A stretch of 64,000 nucleotides of DNA from Saprospiraceae bacterium (GCA_018057925.1 JAGPCT010000003.1:62001-126000); one strand, 5' to 3'. Positions 17,307 through 27,307 are shown, counted from the stretch's first letter. Translations and numbers: made by a program. Notes: a model not told the origin generated them from the letters alone.

Positions 17307-19262
17307 ATGTCAAGCAATGCCAATATCAGTAAGTTAAGTTTTGCAGGTTTATTAATTACCCTTGGGATTGTTTACGGAGATATTGGCACGTCGCCATTAT
17401 ATGTAATGGGAGCTGTCGTAAGTGGTGTCAAGATTAGTGAGATGTTGGCTATTGGCTCTGTATCCTGTGTTATATGGACGCTTACCTTGACAACAACAGT
17501 TAAATATATTTTTATAACACTAAGAGCGGATAACAAGGGTGAAGGTGGCATTTTTTCTTTGTTTTCACTGGTAAAAAGGCAGCGAAAATGGTTGATAATA
17601 ATAGCTATTATAGGAGGAGCAATGATGATGGCCGATGGGATCATTACACCGAGTATTACTGTCTCTTCGGCTATAGATGCTTTAAAAATATACAATAGTG
17701 AGATACCTACGATACCGATTGTAATCGTAATATTGGCGATATTGTTCTTTGTCCAACAATTTGGAACAGACTTTATTGGGCGTTTTTTTGGTCCGGTGAT
17801 GCTGGTGTGGTTTACAATGATAGGTGTATTAGGGTTTATTCAAGTAATTGAATTTCCGATAATATTAAAAGCATTCAATCCATATTATGCATTTGAAGTT
17901 TTGAAGGATAATCCTAAAGGTCTTGCCTTGTTAGGTGCCATATTTTTATGTACGACCGGAGCAGAGGCTTTGTATAGTGATTTAGGGCATTGTGGACGAC
18001 GTAATATCCAGATTTCATGGATATATGTAAAGGCTTGTCTTATATTTAATTATCTGGGTCAAGGATCATTCTTATTAAACCATATCAATCAGGATTTTAA
18101 TCAAAGTGTGTTTTATGCTCTAATGCCGCAGTGGTTTTTGCCAATCGGAATTATAATAGCGACATCAGCATCCATCGTAGCGAGTCAAGCACTTATTTCG
18201 GGTTCTTTTACATTAGTATCCGAAGGGATTTCGCTCAATCTTTTTCCAAAACTTACAGTACAATATCCATCCAATATCAAGGGACAATTATATATACCCT
18301 TGATAAATACTTTGTTTTTCTTTGGATGCGTTGCGGTTGTTTTGTTTTTTCAAGATCCATTGGCCATGGAGGCTGCGTATGGACTTGCAATAACATTCAC
18401 CATGCTAATGACGACTATTTTGTTGTTTTATTACATGAATTTAAAGAAAATACATCCTGCCTTCAAGTATGGAATTACCGGACTTTTTGCCACTATAGAA
18501 TTGGTTTTTTTGATAGCTAATATTAGTAAGATATGGCATGGAGGTTATGTTACTTTAATCATTGCCGGAATTATCATATTTTTAAATTATATATGGATAA
18601 GGGCCTATAATATAAAGAGTAAGCATACTCAATATGTCAAATTACTTCATTATAATGAACAACTAGTTTCATTATCTAAAGATTTAACCTATCCTAAGTT
18701 TGCCACGCATTTAGTATATCTAACGAAGTCAAATATAGAGGATGAAGTTGAGAAAAGTATTTTGTATAGTATTTTGCAGAAACAACCTAAAAGAGCTGAT
18801 TGTTACTGGTTGATCAACGTGCAGGTTGTTGAAGATCCATTTAGGATGGACTACCATGTCAATTCGTTGATTAAGGATGATTTTATCAGGGTAACATTTT
18901 ATCTTGGATTTAGGGTACAACAGCGCATCAGCGTCTTTTTGAGACAAGTGGTTACCGACATGCTGCAAAAAGGTGAGTTGAAATACACCGAAAAATACCA
19001 TTTTATGAAGGAATCCAATGGGGTAGGGGACTTCCAATTTATTTATTTGGAGGATGTTTTGTCGTATGAGAGTGAAGAGAATATTTTAGAAAAATTTATT
19101 TTAAATGCACAGATTGCAATTAAGAAATGGACTGCTAATCCTGAGAAATGGTTTGGATTGGATACTTCCGTCGTTCACGCAGAGAAAGTACCATTGATAA
19201 TCCGACCTATTAGTGGGGTTACGCTTAATAGATTGGACAAACCATTTATTGAAGAACATTAG
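17307..19262 (+). CDS. kup: Low-affinity potassium transporter Kup (KUP/HAK/KT family)
   Basis: Potassium/proton symporter, 651 residues: about 12 helices up to residue 430 and a cytosolic C-terminal domain of about 200 residues, as usual for the family. The N-terminal signature GIVYGDIGTSPLYV and the GEGGIFSLFSLV loop are clear. It starts 10 bases after the GNAT gene and ends overlapping the convergent methyltransferase gene by four bases (stop codons interlocked), leaving no room for a separate terminator on either side. Confidence 0.95.
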   Translation: MSSNANISKLSFAGLLITLGIVYGDIGTSPLYVMGAVVSGVKISEMLAIGSVSCVIWTLTLTTTVKYIFITLRADNKGEGGIFSLFSLVKRQRKWLIIIAIIGGAMMMADGIITPSITVSSAIDALKIYNSEIPTIPIVIVILAILFFVQQFGTDFIGRFFGPVMLVWFTMIGVLGFIQVIEFPIILKAFNPYYAFEVLKDNPKGLALLGAIFLCTTGAEALYSDLGHCGRRNIQISWIYVKACLIFNYLGQGSFLLNHINQDFNQSVFYALMPQWFLPIGIIIATSASIVASQALISGSFTLVSEGISLNLFPKLTVQYPSNIKGQLYIPLINTLFFFGCVAVVLFFQDPLAMEAAYGLAITFTMLMTTILLFYYMNLKKIHPAFKYGITGLFATIELVFLIANISKIWHGGYVTLIIAGIIIFLNYIWIRAYNIKSKHTQYVKLLHYNEQLVSLSKDLTYPKFATHLVYLTKSNIEDEVEKSILYSILQKQPKRADCYWLINVQVVEDPFRMDYHVNSLIKDDFIRVTFYLGFRVQQRISVFLRQVVTDMLQKGELKYTEKYHFMKESNGVGDFQFIYLEDVLSYESEENILEKFILNAQIAIKKWTANPEKWFGLDTSVVHAEKVPLIIRPISGVTLNRLDKPFIEEH

Positions 19263-20080
19263 TTCTTTCTGACGATTAATAAATCTTGAAAGTCATTGTT
19301 GCTTTGTGGAATATTTTCAAGCCAGTAACCTTTTTCGTATCGTTCAATGGTGAATCCGAATTGAATAAAAAGTCGTTGTAGATAGTCAAAACGGTAAGCT
19401 ACATTGGCAGATTCTACGACTTTGTCCATCAAACGATAATGTCCATAGTCATAAGGGAAATTAAATCTTTGATTATCGGGCTTATAATCATCTGAAAGGA
19501 TGAAGAATGTAGCGAACAAAATTCCATTTTCCTTGATTACTCTTGCGGATTGTCTTACATAATTTTCTAATTCGGAGTCAATCATGTGGGTAAAGACTGA
19601 AATGGCAAATATAAAATCAAAGTATTTGTCTTCATAGTTGAAAGAGTATGTAGAAGGATCTATGCCTTTGGCTTTATATAGGTCATTACTTAGGTCAACA
19701 TATTGGAAATTGAAATGGGGATATTGAGATTGTATATTCTCTTTACACCATTTTACACCTTGATATACTGCGTCAAAGCCTTCATATTTGCCGGTTGAGA
19801 GATATGTGGTGAGTGGAAGAGCCATCCTGCCAATGCCACTACCTATATCCAAAACATTGTGTTCCGGCATCAAAAAGCCATCTTTGATGAATCTTTCTTT
19901 CCAATACTTGCCAACTTTAATAAAATCACCGCGACCGGTATAGATTAGCCCTTCAGGGGGTTGTAATATTTTTTTATCTCTGAAAATATCTTTTGGCAGA
20001 TAGAATAATTTCCTTGCTAATAGCCTAAAAGATGGGGGCAGCCAATAATATAATTTACGTAATTTATTTTCTAGTACCAA
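19259..20080 (-). CDS. SAM-dependent class I methyltransferase
   Basis: 273-residue protein with a Rossmann methyltransferase domain: motif I is VLDIGSGIGRMA near residue 97, and the acidic post-motif and FIFAISVFTHM (motif IV region, about residue 164) are visible. The first 80 residues are basic and hydrophobic, perhaps membrane-associated. The substrate cannot be told. No ATG is available before residue 69, so the TTG at 20080, five bases after the MCE gene stop, is the best start and would put both genes in one transcript. Confidence 0.82.
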   Translation of the reverse strand: MVLENKLRKLYYWLPPSFRLLARKLFYLPKDIFRDKKILQPPEGLIYTGRGDFIKVGKYWKERFIKDGFLMPEHNVLDIGSGIGRMALPLTTYLSTGKYEGFDAVYQGVKWCKENIQSQYPHFNFQYVDLSNDLYKAKGIDPSTYSFNYEDKYFDFIFAISVFTHMIDSELENYVRQSARVIKENGILFATFFILSDDYKPDNQRFNFPYDYGHYRLMDKVVESANVAYRFDYLQRLFIQFGFTIERYEKGYWLENIPQSNNDFQDLLIVRKN

Positions 20081-20085
20081 GAATA

Positions 20086-21177
20086 CTAATTTTTACCGAT
20101 GGTATCAATACGTAAAACAGGGTTAGCCGGGTCATTTTCAGGCAAGTTATATTCTTTTTGTTTTTTGCCAAAGATACTTACATGTACATACCGCTTAGGA
20201 TTGAGCCTAAGATCCTGCATCAACAAATCGAGTTGTTTGGATACTCTTTCTAAATTAAGATATAGATCATCATCATTTACAAGTTTACCAAGCGTGCCAT
20301 TGCCTTTATTGACTTTTGATAATACGCCTGAAAGGTCATTTATTGTTGTATTGGCTCCATCGATGGTTGATTTTAATTCCTTCATTCTTTCATTGAGAGT
20401 GATGAAGGTAGCATTACCATTTTGAATAGCCTGATCGACTGATGAATTTTTAAGTTGACTTGAAAAAGCATTGATATTGCTCAGGATATCGCCAATTTCT
20501 TTATTTTTCTTGTTGATGTTATCGGTTATGCCGTTCAGGTTAGAAAAAGTTGCTTGTAAGTTAGCATTGGAGCCGGCTAAAAGTAGATTTAGTTGATTGG
20601 TGATGAGTTGGAGGTTAGAGATAGTTTTCTGTAAATTGTCAAGTGTAAGACCGATGCCTTGGCTATGATCCATATTTTTAAAATAAACTGAAAGTGTGTC
20701 TAAAATGCCACCAGCTCCATTTTGAATTTGTTTCATATACATGTTAAGTTCGGTAGGGTCTCCAAGCATTGAAGCCAAAGTTCCTTTGGTTTTTCCTTTT
20801 AGAAAGTCACCACTTTGTGCGAGGTCATTTAATGCACTTATCTCATAGACCATATTGATGGCTTTGGCTCCCATCATACCGACATTGGTGATTTCCACGA
20901 TGGTGGATTTTGGGACTTTAATATCTTTGTTGATCTCTAACTCGACTTCTACGAGTTGTGGGTTTCCGGGCTTGAGGAATATATCTACTACTGTCCCCAC
21001 TTGAAAGCCGTGGATTAATACAGGTGTACCTACATTCAATTTATCTACATCGGTATAATCGACGTAAAATGTTTGTTTGGAAGAAAAAACATTTTGGCCT
21101 TTCAAAAATTTGAGTCCAAAAATAACAACTGCCAATGCAATAATCGCAAGAATCCCTATTTTGACTTCTTTTCTCAT
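20086..21177 (-). CDS. MCE/MlaD-family lipid transport protein
   Basis: 363-residue protein with one N-terminal transmembrane helix (about 7-24), an MCE domain (about 33-115, with VGTPVLIHGFQVGTVVDI and ITNVGMMGAKAINM) and a long helical C-terminal region rich in Asn, Leu and Ser (about 145-315). MlaD-type proteins form hexameric rings that carry phospholipids between membranes. The ABC partner genes (mlaE and mlaF types) that often sit beside it are absent; its only close neighbour is the methyltransferase. Single-MCE architecture is common in Bacteroidota. Confidence 0.88.
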   Translation of the reverse strand: MRKEVKIGILAIIALAVVIFGLKFLKGQNVFSSKQTFYVDYTDVDKLNVGTPVLIHGFQVGTVVDIFLKPGNPQLVEVELEINKDIKVPKSTIVEITNVGMMGAKAINMVYEISALNDLAQSGDFLKGKTKGTLASMLGDPTELNMYMKQIQNGAGGILDTLSVYFKNMDHSQGIGLTLDNLQKTISNLQLITNQLNLLLAGSNANLQATFSNLNGITDNINKKNKEIGDILSNINAFSSQLKNSSVDQAIQNGNATFITLNERMKELKSTIDGANTTINDLSGVLSKVNKGNGTLGKLVNDDDLYLNLERVSKQLDLLMQDLRLNPKRYVHVSIFGKKQKEYNLPENDPANPVLRIDTIGKN

Positions 21178-21236
21178 TTGTGCTTTTTAGTTATTTTCTA
21201 TACAGCGGATAGGAAATAATGTTTAATATGAACGGG

Positions 21237-21244
21237 CAAAACTA
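21237..21244 (-). promoter_or_regulatory. Possible -7 element for the MCE gene
   Basis: Minus-strand TAGTTTTG fits TAnnTTTG and lies 60 bases upstream of the MCE start. No convincing -33 TTTG is found at the expected spacing, so this is a weak call. Confidence 0.3.
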
Positions 21245-21340
21245 AATAAAATATTAAAGGTATTCGTCATAATCTATTCAAATTAATCTAGTTGACAATA
21301 ATAAAATTAAATGCAGGTTTCACCTAAACAATTAGATACA

Positions 21341-22135
21341 CTATTTATTATGCATTTTTTGGATGGAATGGGACAACAATTGGTATAAATCAGAAAGGTC
21401 TGGTTGGGTCGATAACTCTTTAATATGCTTATCGATAACTTTTTGATCATTTCTTATTGCCGGGCCGGTCTGCGCATCAAAAGGTGAAAGGTATTGAAGC
21501 TTTTCAATAGTTTCTTGGATTAGCGGTAGGATAAATTCAAATTTCAAGTTATGAGTATCCAACCAATGTTCAGCTTCCGCAAACAAATGATTGCTAAAGT
21601 TATTAGCTATAACGGCTGCAATGTGTAGTGCTAACCGCTGCCGGTCATCTATATAATGGATTTTTTCACTGAGATTAAGAGCAATAATAGACGTTTTTTT
21701 GCTGTTTTCTTCTGAATTAGCGGAAATAAATACCGGTATTTTATTCCAATCAACGGCTTTACGCATTGAAAAGGTTTGCAATGGATATAATGATCCAAAG
21801 TTTTGGAATCCGATTTTATATAAAAAATCTGTATCAACCGAGCCTGCGGTATGTAGGATGAGGTGGTTGTAATTGACGTATTGGGCAGCTACAGTGGCAA
21901 TAGCATCGTCTGACACGGCTATAATTGTTGCCGGGATGTTATAATTGAAGTTTTCATTTGAATTAAAGTCGATTTTATTAGATATGTGTTGAAATGTTTC
22001 ACGCATGGATTCGTTTCGAGAAACGATTCGGATGCTTTGATACAATTCACGAGAGGCAAGTCGTTGCGCTAAATGGTAGGCAATATTACCGCTGCCGACT
22101 ATTTGAATGCTTTCATATCGAGGAATTTCGACCAT
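21341..22135 (-). CDS. Rossmann-like / DUF2520 domain protein
   Basis: 264-residue soluble protein. The N-terminal NAD(P)-binding fold starts with IQIVGSGNIAYHLAQRLA (glycine-rich loop), and the C-terminal helical domain has HIAAVIANNFSNHLFAEAEHWL, as in DUF2520 proteins related to ketopantoate and pyrroline-5-carboxylate reductases. The exact reaction is unknown. It overlaps the end of ccmF by 23 bases and so is translated from the ccm transcript. That link is often seen in Bacteroidota but is not explained by the fold. Confidence 0.83.
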   Translation of the reverse strand: MVEIPRYESIQIVGSGNIAYHLAQRLASRELYQSIRIVSRNESMRETFQHISNKIDFNSNENFNYNIPATIIAVSDDAIATVAAQYVNYNHLILHTAGSVDTDFLYKIGFQNFGSLYPLQTFSMRKAVDWNKIPVFISANSEENSKKTSIIALNLSEKIHYIDDRQRLALHIAAVIANNFSNHLFAEAEHWLDTHNLKFEFILPLIQETIEKLQYLSPFDAQTGPAIRNDQKVIDKHIKELSTQPDLSDLYQLLSHSIQKMHNK

Positions 22136-24932
22136 TTTTCTTTCTTAATTTTGGTAAAATGCTCCATCCTAGCCCTACCATCATCATGAGGGATCCCAAC
22201 CAGAAGAAATTGATTCCAGGGAATTCCACGGCTTCTAATACGATATAATCCGATCTTGTTGAGTTTTCAGCAACTTTGAGTGGGATGTTACTATTTAATC
22301 CTTTGACAATATTGTATTCAAAGGAAGCTGTCTCAGTGTCGGGATTAATCTTAGTCATAGCAATCAAAGCATTGGCATCTGATAGATAGACTTTATCACT
22401 CCTGGAAGAATTGCCAACAATTTCAAAAGCAGGAGTTCCAACTATTTTACCTTCTGAGTCGCTAATTATGCCATTTACGATAATTTTCTTTGGATCATTA
22501 TCCAACATTTTAAATTGTTTGAAAAACAATTTTTTCCCTTCAATTTCAAATTCATCTCCCTGTTTAAGCGAAATTTGGTGGGTGTTGGTCGTACCTTTTT
22601 CAAATAATGGCTTGAAAATATCAGGATGTAATTCAATTTTAGTTGAAAGATCATTGATTTGAGTACCGAAATTCAGAAGCAATTCTTTTCTAAGTACAAC
22701 CATTGGAGAGACTTTGAATATCGTATCATCCTTCATGTTACCAACTTCAAGATCAACGCTGATGGCAATATCTCCTTGTTCTGGCTTGTAATTTTTATTT
22801 TGTGAATCAAAATGAACTTTACCTGCTTTGATAAATATTTTTTTGGCAAAGACGGTATCATTACTATTCACCGTATAGGTATTAAATTTAAGGCTATCTT
22901 CCTTTTCTTTAGCCTGTTCGGCATTTATTTCTTCGGGAGGTAATGAGGCGATGTGTACATAGATATCTTTTTTCAATGTTCTAAGTGTAGAGGGATTGCT
23001 GGCGGCGACTTTTGAGAAATCCCTTTCATATACGACATTCGGTTTTAGGTCGAAGTGTTCGACTTTTTCACCTTTAGCATTTAATTTATCAAAGCTAAGA
23101 TTGAAAGTGCGATTATTTTGCAGGATGGTATCGCCATGATATGTAACTTCATATCCGCTCATAACCATCGGAGCGTCCCGTATCAGGAGGACATTTTTTC
23201 CTAAATCTTCATCTGCTATCATCCCTTTTTGTGTAAATGGATTGGTGGAGATAAATCTTTTATTGAGTCCGGAGCCAATGATTCCTATTAACATTAGGCC
23301 AAAGCCCATGTGTGAGATAACACTTCCAGCTTGTTTCGGTTTGTTGCGGAAGAACTTTACGAGGTAAAACAAATTGCTGAAGAAAGTAAATAGTCCTGCT
23401 CCAAAGAAGAGAAAATATTGCCAGGAAGGTAGTTGAATAAAAAAGGTGGCTATCCAGCTAAATAAGATTGAAAGACCGGCGAAAATCCCCATTTTTATCC
23501 AAAAACCCATCGCTTTGGCTGCAAAGTTATTTTCTTTATACCTTAAATAATATGCCGCACCACTAAGAATAGCAATAAAGATTGCTGTCCATAGCTGAAA
23601 TTTATTGTAGTGACTGATGGGGTCAAGAGGCGCAGAACGATGATAAGATACTAGGTTGATATTCAATAGTCCACCCCAAAAATCCAAAATCTTATTATAT
23701 ACCGGAATGGATGTTGTAAAGGTTATTAAGATCGATGCAAAGATAAGCACTATGGATCCGATAAACATCCAGAATTCTCTGCTGGCAATACTTTCCTCTT
23801 TTTCGACTTCAACAATACTGTTGGCTTTTCGAAAGTATAAAACTGTGAAAAAAGTTAAGAAAGCTGTAAATAATAGAATCAACTGCCATTCAAGACCCAT
23901 TTCGGTAAAAGCATGAGCAGAAGAGTCTCCCAAGACACCACTTCGGGTAAGAAAAGTGCTGAATAAAACGAGGATAAAGGCAAGTGCATAAAACCAATAG
24001 GTGCTTTTGACTGAACGTCCGGTTGCGTTGGCAATCAGGTTGGTATGCAATCCTGCGACTAAGACTAACCATGGAACAAGAGACATGTTTTCCACGGGGT
24101 CCCATGCCCAGTATCCATTGAAAGAGAGCGCTTCATAAGCCCAAGCTGCACCAAGTAAAATACCTAATCCAAGTATTGCGGCTGCAATCAAAGACCATGG
24201 CTGGACATCTTTTAAACATTCTTTGTGTTTTCCACTGATAAGGCCACCTACCACATAACTAAAAGGTACTGTACATAGTGCAAAGCCAAGAAAAAGTATT
24301 GGTGGGTGTATGGTCATCCAATAGTTCTGAAGTAGGACATTCATTCCTCTTCCTTCAATAACGGAGAGATAGTCCGGTTTGGCAAAAATGGGTGCATCCA
24401 TGACATCCCGTAAAAGAACAAATGGTGAACTACCGATTTTTGAAACGGTTTCACCAAAGGGAATATGAATACCGAAAATCATCGTCAGCAAGAATGCCTG
24501 TGTCATACAAAGAACAGGCAGCGTAAGAGATTCCCATTCTTTCGTTTTAAATATCATGACAATACCTATGATAGAATGCCATAATATCCACAATAAGAAA
24601 CTGCCTTCCTGTCCCTCCCAAAATGCCGCAAAGATGTATTGCATGGGCAATTTGTCATTGACATGCGACCATACATAAAAGTATTCATAATAGCTATTGA
24701 CCATCATAAACAGTAGTAGGACGAAGATGGAGATGCAGCTGAAGGCGTGAATAAAGTAACTATTTCGGGCTAATTGTTTCCATTGATTGGAAGTTGTTGC
24801 ATCCGTACGATACTTATATGACCATATATAGGAAAATGTAGCAAGTAGAGCCGAAACGAATGCTGCAATGATGAGTCCATGACCTATCAAGCCAAAGATT
24901 GGGTGTTCCCCAACGTATTGAATTTGATCCAT
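22113..24932 (-). CDS. ccmF: Cytochrome c haem lyase subunit CcmF
   Basis: Large inner-membrane protein of 939 residues in System I cytochrome c maturation, which passes haem from CcmE to apocytochrome. The WWD-type haem-handling domain is seen as FNGYWAWDPVENMSLVPWL (near residue 275), and about 14 helices surround it. A large periplasmic domain of about 270 residues (roughly 640-910) precedes the last helix. Histidines suitable as haem ligands occur around the WWD segment (e.g. VAGLHTN). ccmE lies 26 bases upstream. Clients in this window include ActE, CcoO and CcoP. Confidence 0.94.
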   Translation of the reverse strand: MDQIQYVGEHPIFGLIGHGLIIAAFVSALLATFSYIWSYKYRTDATTSNQWKQLARNSYFIHAFSCISIFVLLLFMMVNSYYEYFYVWSHVNDKLPMQYIFAAFWEGQEGSFLLWILWHSIIGIVMIFKTKEWESLTLPVLCMTQAFLLTMIFGIHIPFGETVSKIGSSPFVLLRDVMDAPIFAKPDYLSVIEGRGMNVLLQNYWMTIHPPILFLGFALCTVPFSYVVGGLISGKHKECLKDVQPWSLIAAAILGLGILLGAAWAYEALSFNGYWAWDPVENMSLVPWLVLVAGLHTNLIANATGRSVKSTYWFYALAFILVLFSTFLTRSGVLGDSSAHAFTEMGLEWQLILLFTAFLTFFTVLYFRKANSIVEVEKEESIASREFWMFIGSIVLIFASILITFTTSIPVYNKILDFWGGLLNINLVSYHRSAPLDPISHYNKFQLWTAIFIAILSGAAYYLRYKENNFAAKAMGFWIKMGIFAGLSILFSWIATFFIQLPSWQYFLFFGAGLFTFFSNLFYLVKFFRNKPKQAGSVISHMGFGLMLIGIIGSGLNKRFISTNPFTQKGMIADEDLGKNVLLIRDAPMVMSGYEVTYHGDTILQNNRTFNLSFDKLNAKGEKVEHFDLKPNVVYERDFSKVAASNPSTLRTLKKDIYVHIASLPPEEINAEQAKEKEDSLKFNTYTVNSNDTVFAKKIFIKAGKVHFDSQNKNYKPEQGDIAISVDLEVGNMKDDTIFKVSPMVVLRKELLLNFGTQINDLSTKIELHPDIFKPLFEKGTTNTHQISLKQGDEFEIEGKKLFFKQFKMLDNDPKKIIVNGIISDSEGKIVGTPAFEIVGNSSRSDKVYLSDANALIAMTKINPDTETASFEYNIVKGLNSNIPLKVAENSTRSDYIVLEAVEFPGINFFWLGSLMMMVGLGWSILPKLRKKNGRNSSI

Positions 24933-24958
24933 ATAGATTTAAAATTGAAAGGGAAGGA

Positions 24959-25354
24959 TCAAATCTCTTTTGATTTAATGTAAATTTCCTCGTCTTTGTA
25001 TTTAGATGGGCATTTCATAAGTAAATCAGATGCTTCGAAGTTGCCACCTTTGAAACTTCCGGTGATGACTATTTGCTCGGACATCTCAAAGTCCTGAGGT
25101 TTAGCAGCTCTGAGAATAACCTTTTCTACTTCACCTTGATTGTCTGTGATATAAAAAGAGAAATAGTTGGGATCTTTTGAGGGATTGTATTCCATAGGTT
25201 TTTCTTTTGCCAACACGCCTACCACCTTTGTTTTGATACCGCTATCTTTGGCTATTTTAAAATTACCATAAGTGGACAAATCCCTACTGGCATATATAAG
25301 GACTCCTATCGATGTTACGATGATAAGAATCAATAATATTTGCATTTTCTTCAT
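24959..25354 (-). CDS. ccmE: Cytochrome c maturation haem chaperone CcmE (CxxxY type)
   Basis: Periplasmic haem chaperone, 131 residues: one N-terminal helix (about 5-22) then an OB-fold beta domain. In most bacteria haem is bound covalently by the His of HxxxY; here the equivalent segment is CPSKY, with Cys115 and Tyr119, so the protein belongs to the CxxxY variant described in some Deltaproteobacteria and archaea. It is first in an operon with ccmF and the DUF2520 gene. CcmA-D, G and H are not in the window. Confidence 0.88.
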   Translation of the reverse strand: MKKMQILLILIIVTSIGVLIYASRDLSTYGNFKIAKDSGIKTKVVGVLAKEKPMEYNPSKDPNYFSFYITDNQGEVEKVILRAAKPQDFEMSEQIVITGSFKGGNFEASDLLMKCPSKYKDEEIYIKSKEI

Positions 25355-25487
25355 ATCAATAAATTGAATTTCAAGATTTTATAAATAGACTTACTTTATT
25401 AGAACAAATAATTAATGTCTTATAATACATCGAAAATAAGATTATTAAATCTAATAAGGTAAAAATGACCATTCATCTTTCTCAAAG

Positions 25488-25495
25488 CAAAAATA
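25488..25495 (-). promoter_or_regulatory. Possible -7 element for the ccmE operon
   Basis: Minus-strand TATTTTTG matches TAnnTTTG. It is 134 bases upstream of the ccmE ATG with no good -33 partner, so confidence is low. Confidence 0.25.
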
Positions 25496-25570
25496 CAAAT
25501 AAAAAGCCAAATTGGCATTATTTATTATAAAATAAAAGTGGAATAATCAAAATCAAATATTAAGTGAGTT

Positions 25571-26518
25571 TTACCTTAATTTTTTGCGGTTCAGGAAGTA
25601 AATTAACCCATATCCTATAATTATTGAAAATACGATGATATAAAGTGCTGTAAATTTATTTTCAGCAAAAGGCAAATCGACGTTCATGCCATAGAATCCG
25701 GTAATTATAGTAGGCACCATGAGCATAATGGTGACAAAGGTCAGTCGTTGGATATCGACGTTCATATTGTTGGAAATGATACTTGCAAAGGCTTCCATTG
25801 TGCTTCCGGTAATCACGGCATAAATATTGGCCATTTCAAGTGCCTGGCTGTTGTCAATGACAAGGTCTTCATATATTTCTTCTAATTCTTCGTTGAGTCC
25901 CAAGCCTAAAAAGTCTATTCTTTTCATTTTAATCTTGAGTAACTCATTGGCTTTTAGTGAATTGACAAAGTAAACCAAACTTTTTTCTATTCTTAACATC
26001 TGCCACAGTTCACTATTCCTTGAAGAATCATATAATTCTTGCTCGAGCAAATTTCTTTTGAGATTTAATTTTTTCAAACAAGAGATGAATCTATACACAT
26101 TTTGTTCCAGTATCTGAAGGATAAAATGTTGAATATTGGCAGGGTTGAAATTTTTTATTTTGTCTTCCAAAAAGAGCTCAAGGACGGGATTTTCATGTGC
26201 GCAAATGGTGATAACACTTTCCGCGCTAAAAATAATACCGATAGGGATAGTGATATAGATTGATTCATTTTCTTTATCCGTCTCATTGAGAATGGGCGAA
26301 TTCATGACAATAAGCCTGACCGGTCCTTCTTTTTCATAACGTGAACGCTCGTCTATGTCTAATGGGTCGGTGAAAAAGTCTAAAGGAATATTAAGCCGGT
26401 CTGAAAGTTCTTCCAGCTCATCGTGTGAAAACGGTGGCTCAATATTGATCCAACAGTGTACCGCATAATCCGGCAACTCGATCAATGCTCCTTGTTGCTT
26501 TGAATAGTATCGAATCAT
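25571..26518 (-). CDS. corA: CorA-family divalent metal ion transporter
   Basis: Magnesium (or cobalt/nickel) channel of 315 residues. A long cytosolic N-terminal domain of alpha/beta and helical segments is followed by two C-terminal helices; the GMN signature is at residues 277-279 (YGMNVDLP), and the short C-terminus is basic (NRKKLR). The length and topology are normal. Selectivity (Mg, Co or Zn) cannot be settled from the GMN motif alone. It is monocistronic, with a good promoter upstream. Confidence 0.92.
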   Translation of the reverse strand: MIRYYSKQQGALIELPDYAVHCWINIEPPFSHDELEELSDRLNIPLDFFTDPLDIDERSRYEKEGPVRLIVMNSPILNETDKENESIYITIPIGIIFSAESVITICAHENPVLELFLEDKIKNFNPANIQHFILQILEQNVYRFISCLKKLNLKRNLLEQELYDSSRNSELWQMLRIEKSLVYFVNSLKANELLKIKMKRIDFLGLGLNEELEEIYEDLVIDNSQALEMANIYAVITGSTMEAFASIISNNMNVDIQRLTFVTIMLMVPTIITGFYGMNVDLPFAENKFTALYIIVFSIIIGYGLIYFLNRKKLR

Positions 26519-26561
26519 GCGAGTCGGGATCCATTTATGCTGTTTTATTTAGAAATCGAGG

Positions 26562-26593
26562 CAAATGTACATTTATTGTTCAAAGATTCCAAA
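26562..26593 (-). promoter_or_regulatory. Promoter of corA
   Basis: On the minus strand: TTTG (26593-26590), 20 bases, then TACATTTG (26569-26562). This is an exact match to the Bacteroidota consensus, 43 bases from the corA ATG. Confidence 0.72.
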
Positions 26594-26692
26594 AAAATGT
26601 AACGTATATCGTCAACAATCGTTGTTTGGTCGAATTGATGGAACCCTCTTATGTATTTAATTTGTTGTCAAAATAGTCTAAATAAATAAAAA

Positions 26693-27307
26693 ATGATGAA
26701 CACTCAGGAAGAACAAGCTGTGGCTAAGCAAGCCGATAATATTATTCGCAATTCAGTAATGTTTTCTGTCGGAGCAGGGTTAATACCGGTGCCTGTGGCT
26801 GATATGATGGCTGTTACAGCCGTGCAGATCGAAATGATACGGCGGTTGTGTAAGTTGTATCAAGTTGATTTTAAAGAGACAGAGGGTAAGGCTGCGGTTT
26901 TGGCTTTGACGACAAGTGGGGTGGCAAAATTAGGGGGTAGGATGCTTGCCAAGATGATTCCGTTTGTTGGGTCTGTAATTGGCGGAGTTGCAGTCTCTGC
27001 TTTTTCAGGTGCAGCGACGTACGCAGTCGGAGAGGTTTTTAAACGGCATTTTTCAAATGGTGGTACGTTTTTAAATTTTGATTGGGCTAGCTTTAAGAAT
27101 TATTATAACGAAAAATTTGAAAAGGGAAAGGCTTACTCCGAACAAATCAAAGAAGAATATTCGTCTCAGCAAATTAGTGAATATCGAGAATCAACGAATG
27201 AAATGTTGGAGGCCTTGCAGAAATTACATAATATGAAAGCATCCGGTGCTATCAACGAGGCCGATTATGAGATATTAAAAGCAGATATCATGAAAAAAAT
27301 TGTTTAA
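26693..27307 (+). CDS. DUF697-family protein with C-terminal SHOCT-like segment
   Basis: 204-residue protein. The first 120 residues match the DUF697/YcjF type: SVGAGLIPVPVADMMAVTAVQ and VGSVIGGVAVSAFSGAATYAVG form hydrophobic helical hairpins. The last 30 residues (ALQKLHNMKASGAINEADYE) look like a SHOCT domain, a short oligomerisation module. Function is unknown; the family is often linked to envelope stress and GTPase-associated membrane proteins. The gene stands alone. It begins with two consecutive ATG codons (26693 and 26696). Confidence 0.75.
   Translation: MMNTQEEQAVAKQADNIIRNSVMFSVGAGLIPVPVADMMAVTAVQIEMIRRLCKLYQVDFKETEGKAAVLALTTSGVAKLGGRMLAKMIPFVGSVIGGVAVSAFSGAATYAVGEVFKRHFSNGGTFLNFDWASFKNYYNEKFEKGKAYSEQIKEEYSSQQISEYRESTNEMLEALQKLHNMKASGAINEADYEILKADIMKKIV

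Noticed and set aside
17372..17695. Minus-strand ORF of 107 codons within kup.
   Set aside because: Lies opposite the conserved N-terminal half of Kup and has no recognisable feature.
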